Assembly (NCBI RefSeq): GCF_010731635.1
Contig: NZ_AP022583.1
Location: 186,001 to 250,000 of the forward strand
Direction: 5' to 3'
Length of the DNA: 64,000 nucleotides
Origin: Mycobacterium noviomagense
GTDB lineage: Bacteria > Actinomycetota > Actinomycetes > Mycobacteriales > Mycobacteriaceae
Below the pieces are notes generated by a model, which did not search any database, was not told the DNA's origin, and saw only the letters and a program-made list of their open reading frames with translations. Positions 9,680 through 19,643 of the stretch are shown piece by piece; positions within the stretch are counted from its first letter, which is position 1; the number at the start of each line of letters is the position of its first letter. Position numbers and translations under genes: made by a program.

Positions 9680-10736
9680 TCGGTCCGTTGGACAGGTCAC
9701 GCCGAATGCTGTTGACGAACGAGCGGGTGCTCAGCACCGGGCTCGGGGTTGCGCTGTGGTGGATGAAGCCGTCGATGACCTCGGCGACGGCTTGCAGGGC
9801 GTCATGCTTCGGGGACCAGTCCAGCAGCGTGCGGGCGCGTTGGGTGTCCAGCAGCGGGACCGCATAGACCAGATCCAGCCAACCGGGGTCGATCGGCTGC
9901 AGCCGCGCCATCCAACTGGCCTGCATCAGCGTCCGCAGCACGGTCGACGGGACGTGGATTGGCTTGGCGCCCATGGCCCGTGCGATGTCATCTCGATGCA
10001 CCGGCGGTTCGCCGCTGAGGTTGAAGGGCCCGGCGGCGCGGCGTTCGACGGCTTTGACGATGGCGTCGGCGACGTCGTCGGCGTGGATGACGGGAACCGT
10101 GAGCGATCGGTCCATGGGCAGCACCGGCAACAGCCGCAGCCATGCCGGGTCGATGTAGGCCGGAATCGTGTAGCGCCGCAGCCCCTCGGCGGCGTCGCGT
10201 TGCACCACGAATGCCGGCCGCATACGGGTGATCACGACGCCGTCACCTGTGCCGTGCTCGTAGTCGTCGAGCATGGCTTCCACCGAGGCTTTGGCTCGGC
10301 TGTACGGCGAGCTGGAGATGCCGGTGGTAGACCACGATTCGTCGACGCGCTGGCCGTAGCGTCCCGCGGCGTAGGTTCCCACCGAGGACATGTGCACCAG
10401 CTGGGCGACTCTGGCGGCTCGCGCCGCGGCCAGTACTGCCGAACTGCCGTGGATGCCCACCGCGTCGAGATAACGGGTATTACGGGTTGGCTGAAATCCC
10501 CACGCCAAATGGATCACGCACTGCGCGCCGGTGAACACTCGCTGCAGGCGAGTGACGGCGTGCCGGTCCGCCAGGTCGAGTTGATGCCAACGCGCCGCAC
10601 GGTAGACCCCTACCGGTGGTGGCCGGCGTCGCGCCACGGCATGCAGCGCGTAATCGCCTTCGGCGGCAGCCAACCGTTTCAGTAAGGCGGTGCCGATGTT
10701 CCCGCTCGCGCCGGTGATCACGATTCGTGTCGGCAT
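9657..10736 (-). CDS. NAD-dependent epimerase/dehydratase (extended SDR)
   Basis: 359 aa from ATG 10736; an upstream TTG at 10748 is possible but unlikely. The N-terminal Rossmann motif is ITGASGNIGTALL. The active-site pattern is MSSVG followed by YSRAK (YxxxK), as in extended short-chain dehydrogenases acting on nucleotide sugars or other carbonyl substrates. The substrate is unknown. It lies 40 bp downstream of proB on the same strand and converges on the sirtuin gene with a 23-bp overlap. Confidence 0.85.
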   Translation of the reverse strand: MPTRIVITGASGNIGTALLKRLAAAEGDYALHAVARRRPPPVGVYRAARWHQLDLADRHAVTRLQRVFTGAQCVIHLAWGFQPTRNTRYLDAVGIHGSSAVLAAARAARVAQLVHMSSVGTYAAGRYGQRVDESWSTTGISSSPYSRAKASVEAMLDDYEHGTGDGVVITRMRPAFVVQRDAAEGLRRYTIPAYIDPAWLRLLPVLPMDRSLTVPVIHADDVADAIVKAVERRAAGPFNLSGEPPVHRDDIARAMGAKPIHVPSTVLRTLMQASWMARLQPIDPGWLDLVYAVPLLDTQRARTLLDWSPKHDALQAVAEVIDGFIHHSATPSPVLSTRSFVNSIRRDLSNGPITVRKLP

Positions 10737-10787
10737 ACCAGATAGCAATACCCGTTCAGCGCGGGAAAATTCGCTGAAACGACCGCG

Positions 10788-11894
10788 CTAAACGGCGACG
10801 AGGTCGTCGGCGTGCACGGCGGGCCGCCGCAGTTCGGCGGGCAGCTCCGACGTCGACCGGCCCATCATGGTGGCCAGTTCCGCCGCGTCGTAGGCGACCA
10901 CACCGCGGGCCACCACAGCGGCGTCGGGCCCGCGCAGCTCGACGACGTCACCGCCGTGGAAGCGGCCTGACAGCGCGGTGATCCCGGCGGGCAGCAGTGA
11001 CCGGCGATGCCGCAGCACCGCGCGCACGGCCCCTTCGTCCAGCGTCAGCGAGCCGGCTGCTTCGGCGGCGTAGCGCACCCAAAACCGGCGCGCCGACATG
11101 CGGTTGGGCCGGGCAGCGAACACCGTACCCACCGACACATCGGTCAGGGCAGTGGCGGCCTCAGCCGCAGCGGCCAGCAGCACCGGCACCCCCGCGTCGG
11201 CAGCCAGCAGCGCCGACGACACCTTCGACGCCATCCCGCCGGTGCCCAAGTGCCCTCCCCGCCCGGCGACCACGCCGGCGAGGTCGTCCGGACCGGACAC
11301 CTCCGCAATGAAGCGCGCCTCGGCTGCCTTGCGGGGATCGGTGTCGTAGAGGCCGTCGATATCGGACAGCAGTACCAGGGCGTCGGCGCCGACCAGGTGC
11401 GCCACCAGCGCCGAAAGCCGGTCGTTGTCGCCGAACCGGATCTCGTTGGTGGCCACGGTGTCGTTCTCGTTGACGATCGGCACCGCGTGCAGGGCGCGCA
11501 GCCGGTCCAAGGTGCGCTGGGCGTTGGTGTGTGAGACTCGCATCGAAATGTCGTGTGCGGTCAGCAGCACCTGACCCACGGCGCGGCCGTAGCGGGCGAA
11601 CGCCGTACTCCACGAGTTCACCAGCGCGACTTGCCCGACGCTGGCCGCCGCCTGCTTTGTCGCCAGATCCGCTGGGCGCCGTGTTAATCCGAGCGGCTCG
11701 ATGCCGGCGGCGATGGCCCCGGAGGACACGATGACGACGTCCGAGCCCGCCTTCATCCGAGCCTCGATCGCGTCGGCGAGCCCGGCCAGGCTGCCAGCGT
11801 CGAACATGCCGGAGGGGGTGGTCAACGCGGTGGTGCCGATTTTGACCACGACGCGCCGCGCGACACGGATGGCTTCCCGGTGCGGGCTGGTCAT
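10788..11894 (-). CDS. proB: Glutamate 5-kinase with C-terminal PUA domain
   Basis: First committed step of proline synthesis: ATP-dependent phosphorylation of glutamate. The 368 aa comprise an amino-acid kinase domain ([45 protein letters not shown]) and a C-terminal PUA domain from about residue 280. The ATG overlaps the obg stop by 4 bp, so expression is tied to obg. Feedback inhibition by proline is usual in this family. Confidence 0.95.
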   Translation of the reverse strand: MTSPHREAIRVARRVVVKIGTTALTTPSGMFDAGSLAGLADAIEARMKAGSDVVIVSSGAIAAGIEPLGLTRRPADLATKQAAASVGQVALVNSWSTAFARYGRAVGQVLLTAHDISMRVSHTNAQRTLDRLRALHAVPIVNENDTVATNEIRFGDNDRLSALVAHLVGADALVLLSDIDGLYDTDPRKAAEARFIAEVSGPDDLAGVVAGRGGHLGTGGMASKVSSALLAADAGVPVLLAAAAEAATALTDVSVGTVFAARPNRMSARRFWVRYAAEAAGSLTLDEGAVRAVLRHRRSLLPAGITALSGRFHGGDVVELRGPDAAVVARGVVAYDAAELATMMGRSTSELPAELRRPAVHADDLVAV

Positions 11895-13333
11895 GACTGC
11901 TCACCGCGCTCCCGGCGCCGGCGCCGAGCCGCCTTGCGTTCGACGGCGCTGACGCGCTCGGTGTGTTCCAGGCGCGGGTCGGTGCCGCGGCCGGACATTG
12001 TGACGGGGACACCGGCGGGCGTTTGCGGCTCCCAGTCGAACGTCACGCCCCCGATGGTGACAGCGCAGCCCGGTTGGGCGCCCAACTGCAGCAGCTCCTC
12101 TTCGACACCGAGGCGCGCCAAGCGGTCGCCGAGGTAGCCGACCGCTTCGTCGTTGTCGAAATCGGTCTGGTCGATCCATCGTTCCGGGCGCGCCCCGTGA
12201 ACCACAAATCCGCCGTGGCCATCCGGTTCGACTGTGAAGCCGCTGTCGTCGACGGGTATGGGGCGGATCACCGGGCGCCGCAGCGTGGGCTCCGGCTGCG
12301 CGGCGTGATACGCCGAGACCATGTCGGCCAGCGCAAAGACCAACGGCTGCAAGCCTTCCCGGCTGGCGGTCGACACCGCGAACACCGGCCAGCCGCGCTC
12401 GGCGATGTCGTCGCGGACGAACTCGGCCAGCTCGCGAGCTTCGGGAACGTCGATCTTGTTGAGCACCACCGCTCGCGGCCGCTCGGCGAGGTCGGCCAGC
12501 GCCGCGTCCCCGCGCAGCGTGGGCGTATACGCGGCCAGTTCGGCTTCCAGCGCGTCGATGTCGGACACCGGATCGCGGCCCGGCTCGATGGTGGCGCAGT
12601 CGACGACGTGCACCAGCACCGCGCACCGCTCGATGTGTCGCAGGAAGTCCAACCCGAGGCCGCGGCCCTGTGATGCACCGGGGATCAGCCCGGGCACGTC
12701 GGCGACGGTGAAGGTCGTATCCCCGGCCGAGACCACGCCGAGGTTCGGCACCAGGGTGGTGAACGGGTAGTCGGCGATCTTGGGTTTGGCTGCTGAAATC
12801 GCCGACACCAGTGAGGATTTGCCCGCCGAGGGGAAACCGATCAATCCGACGTCGGCGACGGTTTTCAGCTCCAGTGTCAGATCGCGGGCTTGTCCTTTTT
12901 CGCCCAGCAGCGCAAAGCCGGGAGCTTTGCGGGCCCGCGAGGCCAGCGCGGCGTTGCCCAGGCCGCCGCGGCCGCCGGCCGCGGCTTCGAATCGTGTCCC
13001 AGCCCCGACCAGGTCGGCCAGCAAGCGCCCGTTCTCGTCGAGGACCACGGTGCCGTCGGGCACCTTGACCTCCAGGTCGGCGCCGGCCGCCCCGTCACGG
13101 TTGCCGCCCATGCCTGGCTTGCCCGAAGGGGCGACGATGTGGGGGCGGAAATGAAAGTCCAGCAGGGTGTGCACCTGCGGATCGACCACCAGGACGACGC
13201 TGCCGCCGCGGCCGCCGTTGCCGCCGTCGGGGCCGCCGAGCGGCTTGAATTTCTCGCGGTGGACCGAGGCGCAGCCGTTACCGCCGGAACCCGCCCGCAC
13301 GTGGATGACAACGCGGTCGACAAACCGGGGCAT
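11891..13333 (-). CDS. obg: Obg/CgtA GTPase
   Basis: Essential ribosome-associated GTPase that links 50S assembly to growth state. The 480 aa comprise the glycine-rich Obg fold ([17 protein letters not shown]), a G domain ([30 protein letters not shown]) and the actinobacterial C-terminal OCT domain ([20 protein letters not shown]). It is downstream of rplU-rpmA, the usual L21-L27-Obg arrangement, and overlaps proB by 4 bp. The start is ATG 13333. Confidence 0.96.
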   Translation of the reverse strand: MPRFVDRVVIHVRAGSGGNGCASVHREKFKPLGGPDGGNGGRGGSVVLVVDPQVHTLLDFHFRPHIVAPSGKPGMGGNRDGAAGADLEVKVPDGTVVLDENGRLLADLVGAGTRFEAAAGGRGGLGNAALASRARKAPGFALLGEKGQARDLTLELKTVADVGLIGFPSAGKSSLVSAISAAKPKIADYPFTTLVPNLGVVSAGDTTFTVADVPGLIPGASQGRGLGLDFLRHIERCAVLVHVVDCATIEPGRDPVSDIDALEAELAAYTPTLRGDAALADLAERPRAVVLNKIDVPEARELAEFVRDDIAERGWPVFAVSTASREGLQPLVFALADMVSAYHAAQPEPTLRRPVIRPIPVDDSGFTVEPDGHGGFVVHGARPERWIDQTDFDNDEAVGYLGDRLARLGVEEELLQLGAQPGCAVTIGGVTFDWEPQTPAGVPVTMSGRGTDPRLEHTERVSAVERKAARRRRRERGEQS

Positions 13334-13406
13334 CGGGGGTCACTCCTTGGAACGTAACGCCAGGGCGGAAAACGGCCTGCCCGCCGCTGCGTTACATTCG
13401 CGCGGC

Positions 13407-13673
13407 TCAGCTGGCCGTGGTGCCGGCCGGGACGATGCTGACGGTCTTGCGTCCGCGCTTGACGCCGAACTGCACTGCCCCGGCCGCTTTGGCGAACAAG
13501 GTGTCATCGCCGCCGCGGCCGACGTTGACGCCGGGGTGGAATTTGGTGCCGCGCTGGCGCACCAGGATTTCGCCGGCCTTGACGACCTGGCCGCCGAACC
13601 GCTTGACGCCTAGCCGCTGGGCAGCGGAATCACGACCGTTACGCGAGCTGGACGCACCCTTCTTGTGTGCCAT
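13407..13673 (-). CDS. rpmA: 50S ribosomal protein L27
   Basis: 88 aa, starting [16 protein letters not shown]. The lysine-rich N-terminus that reaches the peptidyl-transferase centre is present, followed by the conserved [14 protein letters not shown] and [11 protein letters not shown] segments. The length matches the about 86-aa mycobacterial protein. It lies 14 bp after rplU and 73 bp before obg. A longer open frame in the same register reaches back through rplU, but only this ATG gives L27. Confidence 0.96.
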   Translation of the reverse strand: MAHKKGASSSRNGRDSAAQRLGVKRFGGQVVKAGEILVRQRGTKFHPGVNVGRGGDDTLFAKAAGAVQFGVKRGRKTVSIVPAGTTAS

Positions 13674-13687
13674 GTCTGTCGCCTCCG

Positions 13688-13999
13688 TTACTTGATTCCG
13701 GTGACCCGCAACACGGTCAGCTGCTGGCGGTGACCCTGACGCTTGTGGTAGCCGGTCTTGTTCTTGAACTTGTGGATACGGATCTTGGGGCCCTTGGTGT
13801 GCTCGAGCACCTCGCCGGTCACCGCGATCTTGGCCAACTCGGCGGCATCGGTGGTGACATTGGCGCCATCCACGACCAGGGCAACCGGCAGTGTCACCTT
13901 CGCGCCAGGCTCGGAGTCGAGCTTTTCCACCTTCAGCACGTCGCCCTCGGCAACCTTGTACTGCTTGCCGCCGGTTTTGACGATTGCGTAGGTCGCCAT
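13688..13999 (-). CDS. rplU: 50S ribosomal protein L21
   Basis: 103 aa, starting [16 protein letters not shown], the L21 signature. The C-terminal [20 protein letters not shown] binds 23S rRNA. First gene of the rplU-rpmA-obg-proB run. The 191-bp gap upstream, toward rne, holds repeat copy A. In M. tuberculosis a dctA gene sits in this gap; here it is absent. Confidence 0.97.
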   Translation of the reverse strand: MATYAIVKTGGKQYKVAEGDVLKVEKLDSEPGAKVTLPVALVVDGANVTTDAAELAKIAVTGEVLEHTKGPKIRIHKFKNKTGYHKRQGHRQQLTVLRVTGIK

Positions 14000-14080
14000 C
14001 GTGGGTGTCTACCTCATTCTTCAGGGCGCGCGCTACCACCGGGTACGCGCAGCGGGTCTGGGGAGCGCCAGGCAAGGCCT

Positions 14081-14135
14081 GATTGCCCGACTCCTCCTCG
14101 GCCCGCCAGGCGGGCCGCATCGTCATCGGGCGAGC
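14081..14135. repeat. Dispersed intergenic repeat, copy A
   Basis: Shares the left flank (gattgcccgactcctcctc) and right flank (cgcatcgtcatcgggcga) with copies at 17288, 43797 and 47223. Its core (14099-14117) is a palindrome, cggcccgcc-a-ggcgggccg, that can fold into a GC-rich hairpin. It lies 56 bp downstream of the rne stop and upstream of rplU, so it could end rne transcription. Confidence 0.7.
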
Positions 14136-14190
14136 CCGGCGACAACTGATCCAGGGTACGTGACCAGCGACTACAGGGTCAAACCGCGGG

Positions 14191-16995
14191 CTAGTCCCCG
14201 TGGATCGGTGGACCTGCCGGCCGCGCTGCAGCGCGACGCCGGCGTGGCCCTGGTGACGGCGGGACGGCGGCCGCGGGAACCGGGGAGTCACCGGTGCCCT
14301 GATCTGAGGTTCCCGAGTCGTCGACATCCTCGTCCAGGGCGTCCTCGGAGTCATCGGAGTCCTCGTCGTCGCCGTCGACCACCTCGAGGTCCTCGTCGAT
14401 GTCGAGATCGTCCTCTTCGCCGAGGTCTTCCTCTTCGTCGAGGTCGACCTCGTCCTCGTCGGTGTCGTCTTCGTCGGTGTCTTCGAAGTCGTCTTCGTCG
14501 GTGTCGAGCAGGTCCTCCTCAGCGACCTCGCGGGCGACCTGTTGGGCGGTCTGCGCGTCGGATTCCTCCTCCGACTCGCGGTCGACGGCCGCGTGCACAA
14601 GCTCTTCTTCGGACTCGCCGGGCTCACCGTCCTGGCGGCCGTTGGCGGCGGCCATCGCCTTGAACATCGGATGCTCGCCAGGGGCATGCTCAGGCAGCTT
14701 GGTCACCAACGACTCGTCGGCGCGGCTCTTGCGGGACCGTTTGCCGCGACGGCCGCCCGACTCGGATTTGCGACCGCTCGCCTGCGTCGAATCGACCGGA
14801 TCGGCGTGCAGCATGAGCCCGCGCCCGCCGCAGTGCGGACACGGCGTCGAGAATGCCTCGATCAGACCGGTTCCCAGCCGCTTGCGGGTCAGTTGCACCA
14901 GCCCCAGCGACGTCACTTCGGACACCTGATGACGGGTCCGGTCGCGGGCCAGCGCCTCGGTCAGCCGCCGCAGCACCAGGTCACGGTTGGACTCCAGCAC
15001 CATGTCGATGAAGTCGATCACCACGATCCCGCCGATGTCGCGCAGCCGTAGCTGGCGCACGATCTCCTCGGCGGCCTCGAGGTTGTTCTTCGTGACCGTC
15101 TGTTCGAGGTTCCCCCCCGATCCGGTGAACTTGCCGGTGTTGACGTCGATGACCGTCATGGCCTCGGTCCGGTCGATCACCAGCGTCCCGCCCGACGGCA
15201 GCCACACCTTGCGGTCCATCGCCTTGGCCAGTTGCTCGTCGATGCGGTGCACCGCGAAGACGTCCGGCCCGTCGGCGCTTGGCGACTCGTACTTCGTCAG
15301 CTTCGGAAGAAGTTCGGGCGCAACGGATTTCACGTATTCATTGATCGTGTTCCAGGCCTCGTCGCCGGAGACGATGAGCTCGGCGAAGTCCTCGTTGAAC
15401 AAGTCGCGGATGACCTTCACCAAAACGTCAGGTTCTTCGTAGAGCGCCACCGCTGCCCCGGCGGCCTTCTCCTTGATCTCGGCGGCCTTTGCCTCGATCT
15501 GAGCCCACCGGTCCTGCAGCCGGTTCACGTCGGCGCGGATGTCGTCTTCTTTGACGCCTTCCGACGCGGTGCGGATGATCACCCCGGCATCGGGCGGCAC
15601 CACTTGGCGCAGGATCTCCTTGAGCCGTTGGCGTTCGGTGTCGGGCAGCTTGCGGCTGATACCCGTCGACGACGCGCCGGGAACGTAAACCAGGTAGCGG
15701 CCGGCCAGCGACACCTGGGTGGTCAGACGTGCGCCCTTGTGCCCGACCGGGTCCTTGCTGACTTGAACGACGACGTAGTCACCCGGTTTGAGGGCCTGCT
15801 CGATCTTGCGGTTGGCCCCGCCCAGACCGGCGGCCTCCCAGTTGACTTCGCCGGCGTAGAGGACGCCGTTGCGGCCGCGGCCGATATCGACGAAAGCCGC
15901 CTCCATCGAGGGCAGCACGTTCTGCACGATGCCCAGGTAGATGTTGCCCACCAGAGACGCCGAGGCGGCAGAAGTCACGAAATGCTCGACGACGATGCCG
16001 TCTTCGAGCACTGCGATCTGGGTGTAGCGGGCGCCGGGGTGCGGCGGCTCCGTGCGGACCTTGTCGCGCACCACCATCACCCGCTCGACCGCCTCGCGAC
16101 GGGCCAAGAACTCGGCTTCGCTGAGCACCGGCGGGCGCCGGCGTCCTGCATCGCGGCCGTCGCGGCGGCGCTGGCGCTTCGCCTCCAGCCGGGTAGAGCC
16201 GTCGATGCCCTGGATCTCCGCGGTCGCCGGGTCGTTGTCGTCGGTGTCGGCCTTGTCGGCTGCGCGCGGCGCCCGCTCGTGGACGACGGTGTTGGGCGGG
16301 TCGTCGGGCAATGGGCCCGATAAGGGGCCCCCGTCGGTGTCGTCGGCCGAGCCGGATTTGCGGCGACGCCGCCGTCGCCGGCGCCGGCTGCTCACCTCTT
16401 GCGAGTCGTCGCCGGTGTCGCCGTCGTCGGAGTCGCCGCCGTCGCCGGCATCGGCTTCGGTATCGGCGGAGTCGGCCTCGCCGTCATCACCTTGGCCGCG
16501 GTTGTCGCCTCCCGCCTCACCGCGTCCGCGGCCACGGCCACGGCGGCCGCGGCGGCGCCGCCGGCCGGCCGGACGCTCCGCCTGTTCGTCGTCGACGTCG
16601 GCATCATCGAAGTCATCGGAGTCGTCGGCGTCGTCCGACACGTCCGGTTCGGCCTCGAGCGGTTGCGGGGCGACGAACAGCGGCAGGTACTCCGGGCGCT
16701 CAACCGTCGTCTCGAGCATCAACCGGGATTCCGGCTCGTCGGCCTCTGCTGGCTCGGGCTCATCGGGCTGGCCCGGCGCCGCGGCCAGCAGGTCGCGCAC
16801 CCGAACCGCATCGACCCGGTCCACCGTGGAGTGCGCGCTGCGGACCCGCCCGTCGAGTTCGGTGAGCGCGTCGAGCACCCGCTTGCTGCTGGTTCCCAGC
16901 GCACGTGCCAGCGAGTGGACCCTTAACTTGTCCGGCAGGTCCTCGTGCTGTGTCGGATTTCCTGATACGTCTGAAGATGGGGCACCGTCTACCAC
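14191..16995 (-). CDS. rne: Ribonuclease E/G
   Basis: Endoribonuclease central to rRNA maturation and mRNA decay. GTG 16995 is chosen because GAGGAG lies 6 nt upstream and the N-terminus VVDGAPSSD then resembles the mycobacterial protein; an in-frame GTG at 17052 would add 19 residues. The 934 aa comprise an N-terminal helix-turn segment ([21 protein letters not shown]), an Arg/Gly-rich and acidic low-complexity region, an S1 domain ([20 protein letters not shown]), a DNase I-like catalytic part ([19 protein letters not shown]) and the zinc-link CPHCGGRG. The C-terminal tail is strongly acidic (runs of D/E over about 70 residues) and then Pro-rich. Such low-complexity arms usually dock degradosome partners. 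Confidence 0.95.
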   Translation of the reverse strand: MVDGAPSSDVSGNPTQHEDLPDKLRVHSLARALGTSSKRVLDALTELDGRVRSAHSTVDRVDAVRVRDLLAAAPGQPDEPEPAEADEPESRLMLETTVERPEYLPLFVAPQPLEAEPDVSDDADDSDDFDDADVDDEQAERPAGRRRRRGRRGRGRGRGEAGGDNRGQGDDGEADSADTEADAGDGGDSDDGDTGDDSQEVSSRRRRRRRRRKSGSADDTDGGPLSGPLPDDPPNTVVHERAPRAADKADTDDNDPATAEIQGIDGSTRLEAKRQRRRDGRDAGRRRPPVLSEAEFLARREAVERVMVVRDKVRTEPPHPGARYTQIAVLEDGIVVEHFVTSAASASLVGNIYLGIVQNVLPSMEAAFVDIGRGRNGVLYAGEVNWEAAGLGGANRKIEQALKPGDYVVVQVSKDPVGHKGARLTTQVSLAGRYLVYVPGASSTGISRKLPDTERQRLKEILRQVVPPDAGVIIRTASEGVKEDDIRADVNRLQDRWAQIEAKAAEIKEKAAGAAVALYEEPDVLVKVIRDLFNEDFAELIVSGDEAWNTINEYVKSVAPELLPKLTKYESPSADGPDVFAVHRIDEQLAKAMDRKVWLPSGGTLVIDRTEAMTVIDVNTGKFTGSGGNLEQTVTKNNLEAAEEIVRQLRLRDIGGIVVIDFIDMVLESNRDLVLRRLTEALARDRTRHQVSEVTSLGLVQLTRKRLGTGLIEAFSTPCPHCGGRGLMLHADPVDSTQASGRKSESGGRRGKRSRKSRADESLVTKLPEHAPGEHPMFKAMAAANGRQDGEPGESEEELVHAAVDRESEEESDAQTAQQVAREVAEEDLLDTDEDDFEDTDEDDTDEDEVDLDEEEDLGEEDDLDIDEDLEVVDGDDEDSDDSEDALDEDVDDSGTSDQGTGDSPVPAAAVPPSPGPRRRRAAARPAGPPIHGD

Positions 16996-17337
16996 GTAGT
17001 CTCCTCGAGCCCCCGGGCGCGTCGTGACGACGCGGCCACGCGAGGGCTTCACTATGTGCCCGGGTCACTTCTCCCGAGCTTGTAATGGTCTCGCGCCGAG
17101 CGGCCCGCGTAGAACCGACTCGGCGCCCGGCTGAATGATGGCTGGACAGTGGGCGCCGCACCGCGCGCAGCGATGGTCGCGCTTGTCTAGGTCTTCATTC
17201 GGGTGTCGGCCACCGGTCCGGCGACGTTCACCCGATATCAGTATCCCACACGGTTGCCCTGGGACGGACCACGCTCTGCACCGCTTCAATTGCCCGACTT
17301 CTCCTCGGGCCGCTGCACGGGCCGCATCGTCGTCGAG
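16996..17337. other. Gap between ndk and rne: rne leader plus repeat copy B
   Basis: There is no supportable gene in these 342 bp. The right part holds dispersed repeat copy B. The rest should contain the rne promoter and a long leader transcribed leftward; rne mRNAs often have long self-regulated leaders. A -10-like GATACT occurs on the minus strand near 17240, but no clear -35 box accompanies it. Confidence 0.5.
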
Positions 17338-17345
17338 CTAGCTCG
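17288..17345. repeat. Dispersed intergenic repeat, copy B
   Basis: Reads aattgcccgacttctcctc, then a variable GC-rich core, then gcatcgtcgtcgagctagc. The right flank supplies the TAG stop codon (17338-17340) of ndk, so this copy overlaps the end of that gene. Confidence 0.68.
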
Positions 17346-17769
17346 TGCCCGGGAACCACAGCTCGATCTCGCGGCGGGCAGAATCCGCGGAATCTGAGCC
17401 GTGCACCAGGTTGAACTGTGTTTCCAGCCCGAAGTCGCCGCGGATCGTGCCGGGTGCCGCGCTTGCCACCGGGTCGGTGGCACCGGCGAGCTGCCGTACC
17501 GCCGCCACGGCTCGCGGGCCTTGCACGATCGCTGCAACTACCGCTCCGGAGGTGATGAACTCCAGTAACGATGCGAAGAACGCTTTGCCTTCATGTTCGG
17601 CATAGTGCTGGCGGGCAAGTTCGTCGCTGACAGCTCGTAGCTCCAGCGCCGCGATGGTGAGGCCTTTGCGCTCGATGCGGCTGATGATCTCGCCAACCAG
17701 CCGCCGCTCGACGGCGTCAGGCTTGATCAACAGGAGGGTCCGCTCTGCATCGTCGCCGGCGCGTGTCAC
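17338..17769 (-). CDS. ndk: Nucleoside diphosphate kinase
   Basis: Balances NTP pools by phosphate transfer through a phospho-histidine. The 143 aa start at GTG 17769. The catalytic His lies in NLVHGSDS, and RPSLIKPD-type nucleotide-binding residues appear as [12 protein letters not shown]. About seven residues are added at the N-terminus compared with the 136-aa M. tuberculosis protein. The stop codon lies inside repeat copy B. It is followed upstream by the DUF4233 gene after a 45-bp gap. Confidence 0.95.
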   Translation of the reverse strand: MTRAGDDAERTLLLIKPDAVERRLVGEIISRIERKGLTIAALELRAVSDELARQHYAEHEGKAFFASLLEFITSGAVVAAIVQGPRAVAAVRQLAGATDPVASAAPGTIRGDFGLETQFNLVHGSDSADSARREIELWFPGTS

Positions 17770-17814
17770 GGCGCACAGCGTACCGAACCGGCGCCGCTCA
17801 ACCTGCCCGCCAGA

Positions 17815-18228
17815 TCAGTCCGGCGGCTGCCGCTGTCCGGGCAGCAGGCCCCGCTGCTGCCGCCACCGCACCTCGGCGCGCATGTAGGCGATCAACACCC
17901 ACACCAAAGTGAAGAGCACACCGATAAACCCGACGCCCGGATACACCGCGAACCCGGCAATCGCCGCTGCTTGCACGGCCAGATCAACCCAGATGGCCCA
18001 GGACCGGCCCTGCGCTCCCACGAGCAAGAGCAAAACCGCCGCCAACCCGATCAAATACGTCAGCGATACCCCAGTCAGTCCGCCGCCGACAGCGCCGACC
18101 ACTGGCAGCGCCAGCAAGATCACCACCGCTTCCAGGATCAGCGTGCCGGCCATCACTCCGCGAAAGCTTTTCCACGGGTCAGGCGGCAGGGGCCGCGCCT
18201 CGTCGCTGCGTTCGGGTTGCTGCGTCAT
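17815..18228 (-). CDS. DUF4233 membrane protein
   Basis: 137 aa, four predicted membrane helices: GVMAGTLILEAVVILLAL, LTYLIGLAAVLLLLVG, WVDLAVQAAAIAGFAVY and FIGVLFTLVWVLIAYM. The N-terminus and C-terminus are Pro- and Arg-rich and probably cytosolic. The counterpart is Rv2446c; the family has no known activity. The ATG overlaps the folC stop (ATGA), so it is co-translated with folC and valS. Confidence 0.85.
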   Translation of the reverse strand: MTQQPERSDEARPLPPDPWKSFRGVMAGTLILEAVVILLALPVVGAVGGGLTGVSLTYLIGLAAVLLLLVGAQGRSWAIWVDLAVQAAAIAGFAVYPGVGFIGVLFTLVWVLIAYMRAEVRWRQQRGLLPGQRQPPD

Positions 18229-19643
18229 TCGGGGTCTCGACCAAACAAACTGCGCGCAGCGCCGGCGGTGACCACGGAGCCGGTGATCACGATGCCAGTA
18301 CCGGACGCGTCCCCGTCGACGGCGGCGTCGTCGACCAGCGCGGTCGCGGCGTCGATGGCATCGCGCAGGTTCTCGGCGGTGACCACCCGGTCCGGGCCGA
18401 AGCGCTGCTCGGCCGCTAGCGCCAGCGACTGGACATCAAGTGCCCGCGGCGATCCGTTGTGGGTCAAGACGATTCGGTCGAACACCGGTTCCAGCGCGGC
18501 GAGGATGCCGCCGACATCCTTGTCCGCCAGCATGCTGACCACACCGACCAGGAAGCGGAAGTCGAATTCGTCGGCCAATGCCCGCGCGAGGGCCTCGGCC
18601 CCGGCGGGATTGTGCGCAGCGTCGATGAACACCGTCGGTGCGCTGCGCATGCGCTCCAGCCGGCCCGGGCTGGTCACGGCGGCGAACCCGGCGCGGACGG
18701 CGTCGACGTCGAGTTGGCGCTGTGCCCCGGCGCCGAAGAACGCCTCGACAGCCGCGAGCGCCACGGCCGCGTTATGGGCTTGGTGGTCGCCGTGCAGCGG
18801 CAGGTACACGTCGGAGTAGACGCCGCCGAGGCCCTGCAGTTGCAGCAGCTGACCGCCGACGGCGACCCGGCGGTCCAGCACGGCGCATTCGGAGTCCTCC
18901 CGGGCGACCTGGGCATCGGCGCGCGCACACTGCGCCAACAACACCTCCATCACCTCCGGCACCTGGCGGGCGATGACCGCGACCGTGTCGACGGGACCCT
19001 CGGCTTTTGTGATGATGCCCGCCTTTTCACCGGCGATGCCGGCGAGGTCGTCGCCGAGATATTCGACGTGGTCGATGCTGATCGGGGTGATGACGGCCAC
19101 CGGCGCATTGACGACGTTGGTGGCGTCCCAGCGGCCACCGAGACCGACCTCCACCACCGCGACGTCGACCGGGGCATCGGCGAACGCGGCGAACGCCATC
19201 GCAGTGAGCACTTCGAACTTGCTCATCGCCGGCCCGCCGGCGGCCTCCGACTGCTGGTCGATCATCTGGACGTAGGGCTCGATATCGCGATACGTCGCGA
19301 CGTACTGGGCCGGGCTGATCGGTAGACCATCGATCGCGATGCGCTCGACCGCCGACTGCAGGTGCGGGCTGGTGGTCCGGCCGGTGCGCCGGTGCAGCGC
19401 TCTCAGCAGCGCGTCCACCATCCGCGCCACCGACGTTTTGCCGTTGGTGCCCGCGATATGGATCGACGGGTAGCCGCGGTGCGGCGATCCGAGCAGGTCC
19501 ATCAGCGCGCTGATGCGAGTCAGGCTCGGCTCGATGCGGGTTTCGGGCCAGCGCTGGTCGAGCAAGTGCTCGACCTGCAACATCGACGCCATCTCGTCGG
19601 GTGTGGGTTCCGGCGAGGGCCGCCCGAGCGGCTCGGAGGTCAT
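18225..19643 (-). CDS. folC: Folylpolyglutamate synthase / dihydrofolate synthase
   Basis: ATP-dependent addition of glutamate to folates. The 472 aa have the Mur-ligase-type P-loop [11 protein letters not shown], the conserved [11 protein letters not shown] and [19 protein letters not shown] in the central domain, and HNPAG in the C-terminal domain. It overlaps valS upstream and DUF4233 downstream by 4 bp each, giving one tightly coupled valS-folC-DUF4233 unit. Confidence 0.95.
   Translation of the reverse strand: MTSEPLGRPSPEPTPDEMASMLQVEHLLDQRWPETRIEPSLTRISALMDLLGSPHRGYPSIHIAGTNGKTSVARMVDALLRALHRRTGRTTSPHLQSAVERIAIDGLPISPAQYVATYRDIEPYVQMIDQQSEAAGGPAMSKFEVLTAMAFAAFADAPVDVAVVEVGLGGRWDATNVVNAPVAVITPISIDHVEYLGDDLAGIAGEKAGIITKAEGPVDTVAVIARQVPEVMEVLLAQCARADAQVAREDSECAVLDRRVAVGGQLLQLQGLGGVYSDVYLPLHGDHQAHNAAVALAAVEAFFGAGAQRQLDVDAVRAGFAAVTSPGRLERMRSAPTVFIDAAHNPAGAEALARALADEFDFRFLVGVVSMLADKDVGGILAALEPVFDRIVLTHNGSPRALDVQSLALAAEQRFGPDRVVTAENLRDAIDAATALVDDAAVDGDASGTGIVITGSVVTAGAARSLFGRDPE

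Noticed and set aside
13407..14687. 426-codon minus-strand frame that includes L27
   Set aside because: Only the last 88 codons, from ATG 13673, are L27. The rest runs out of frame through rplU and the rne tail.
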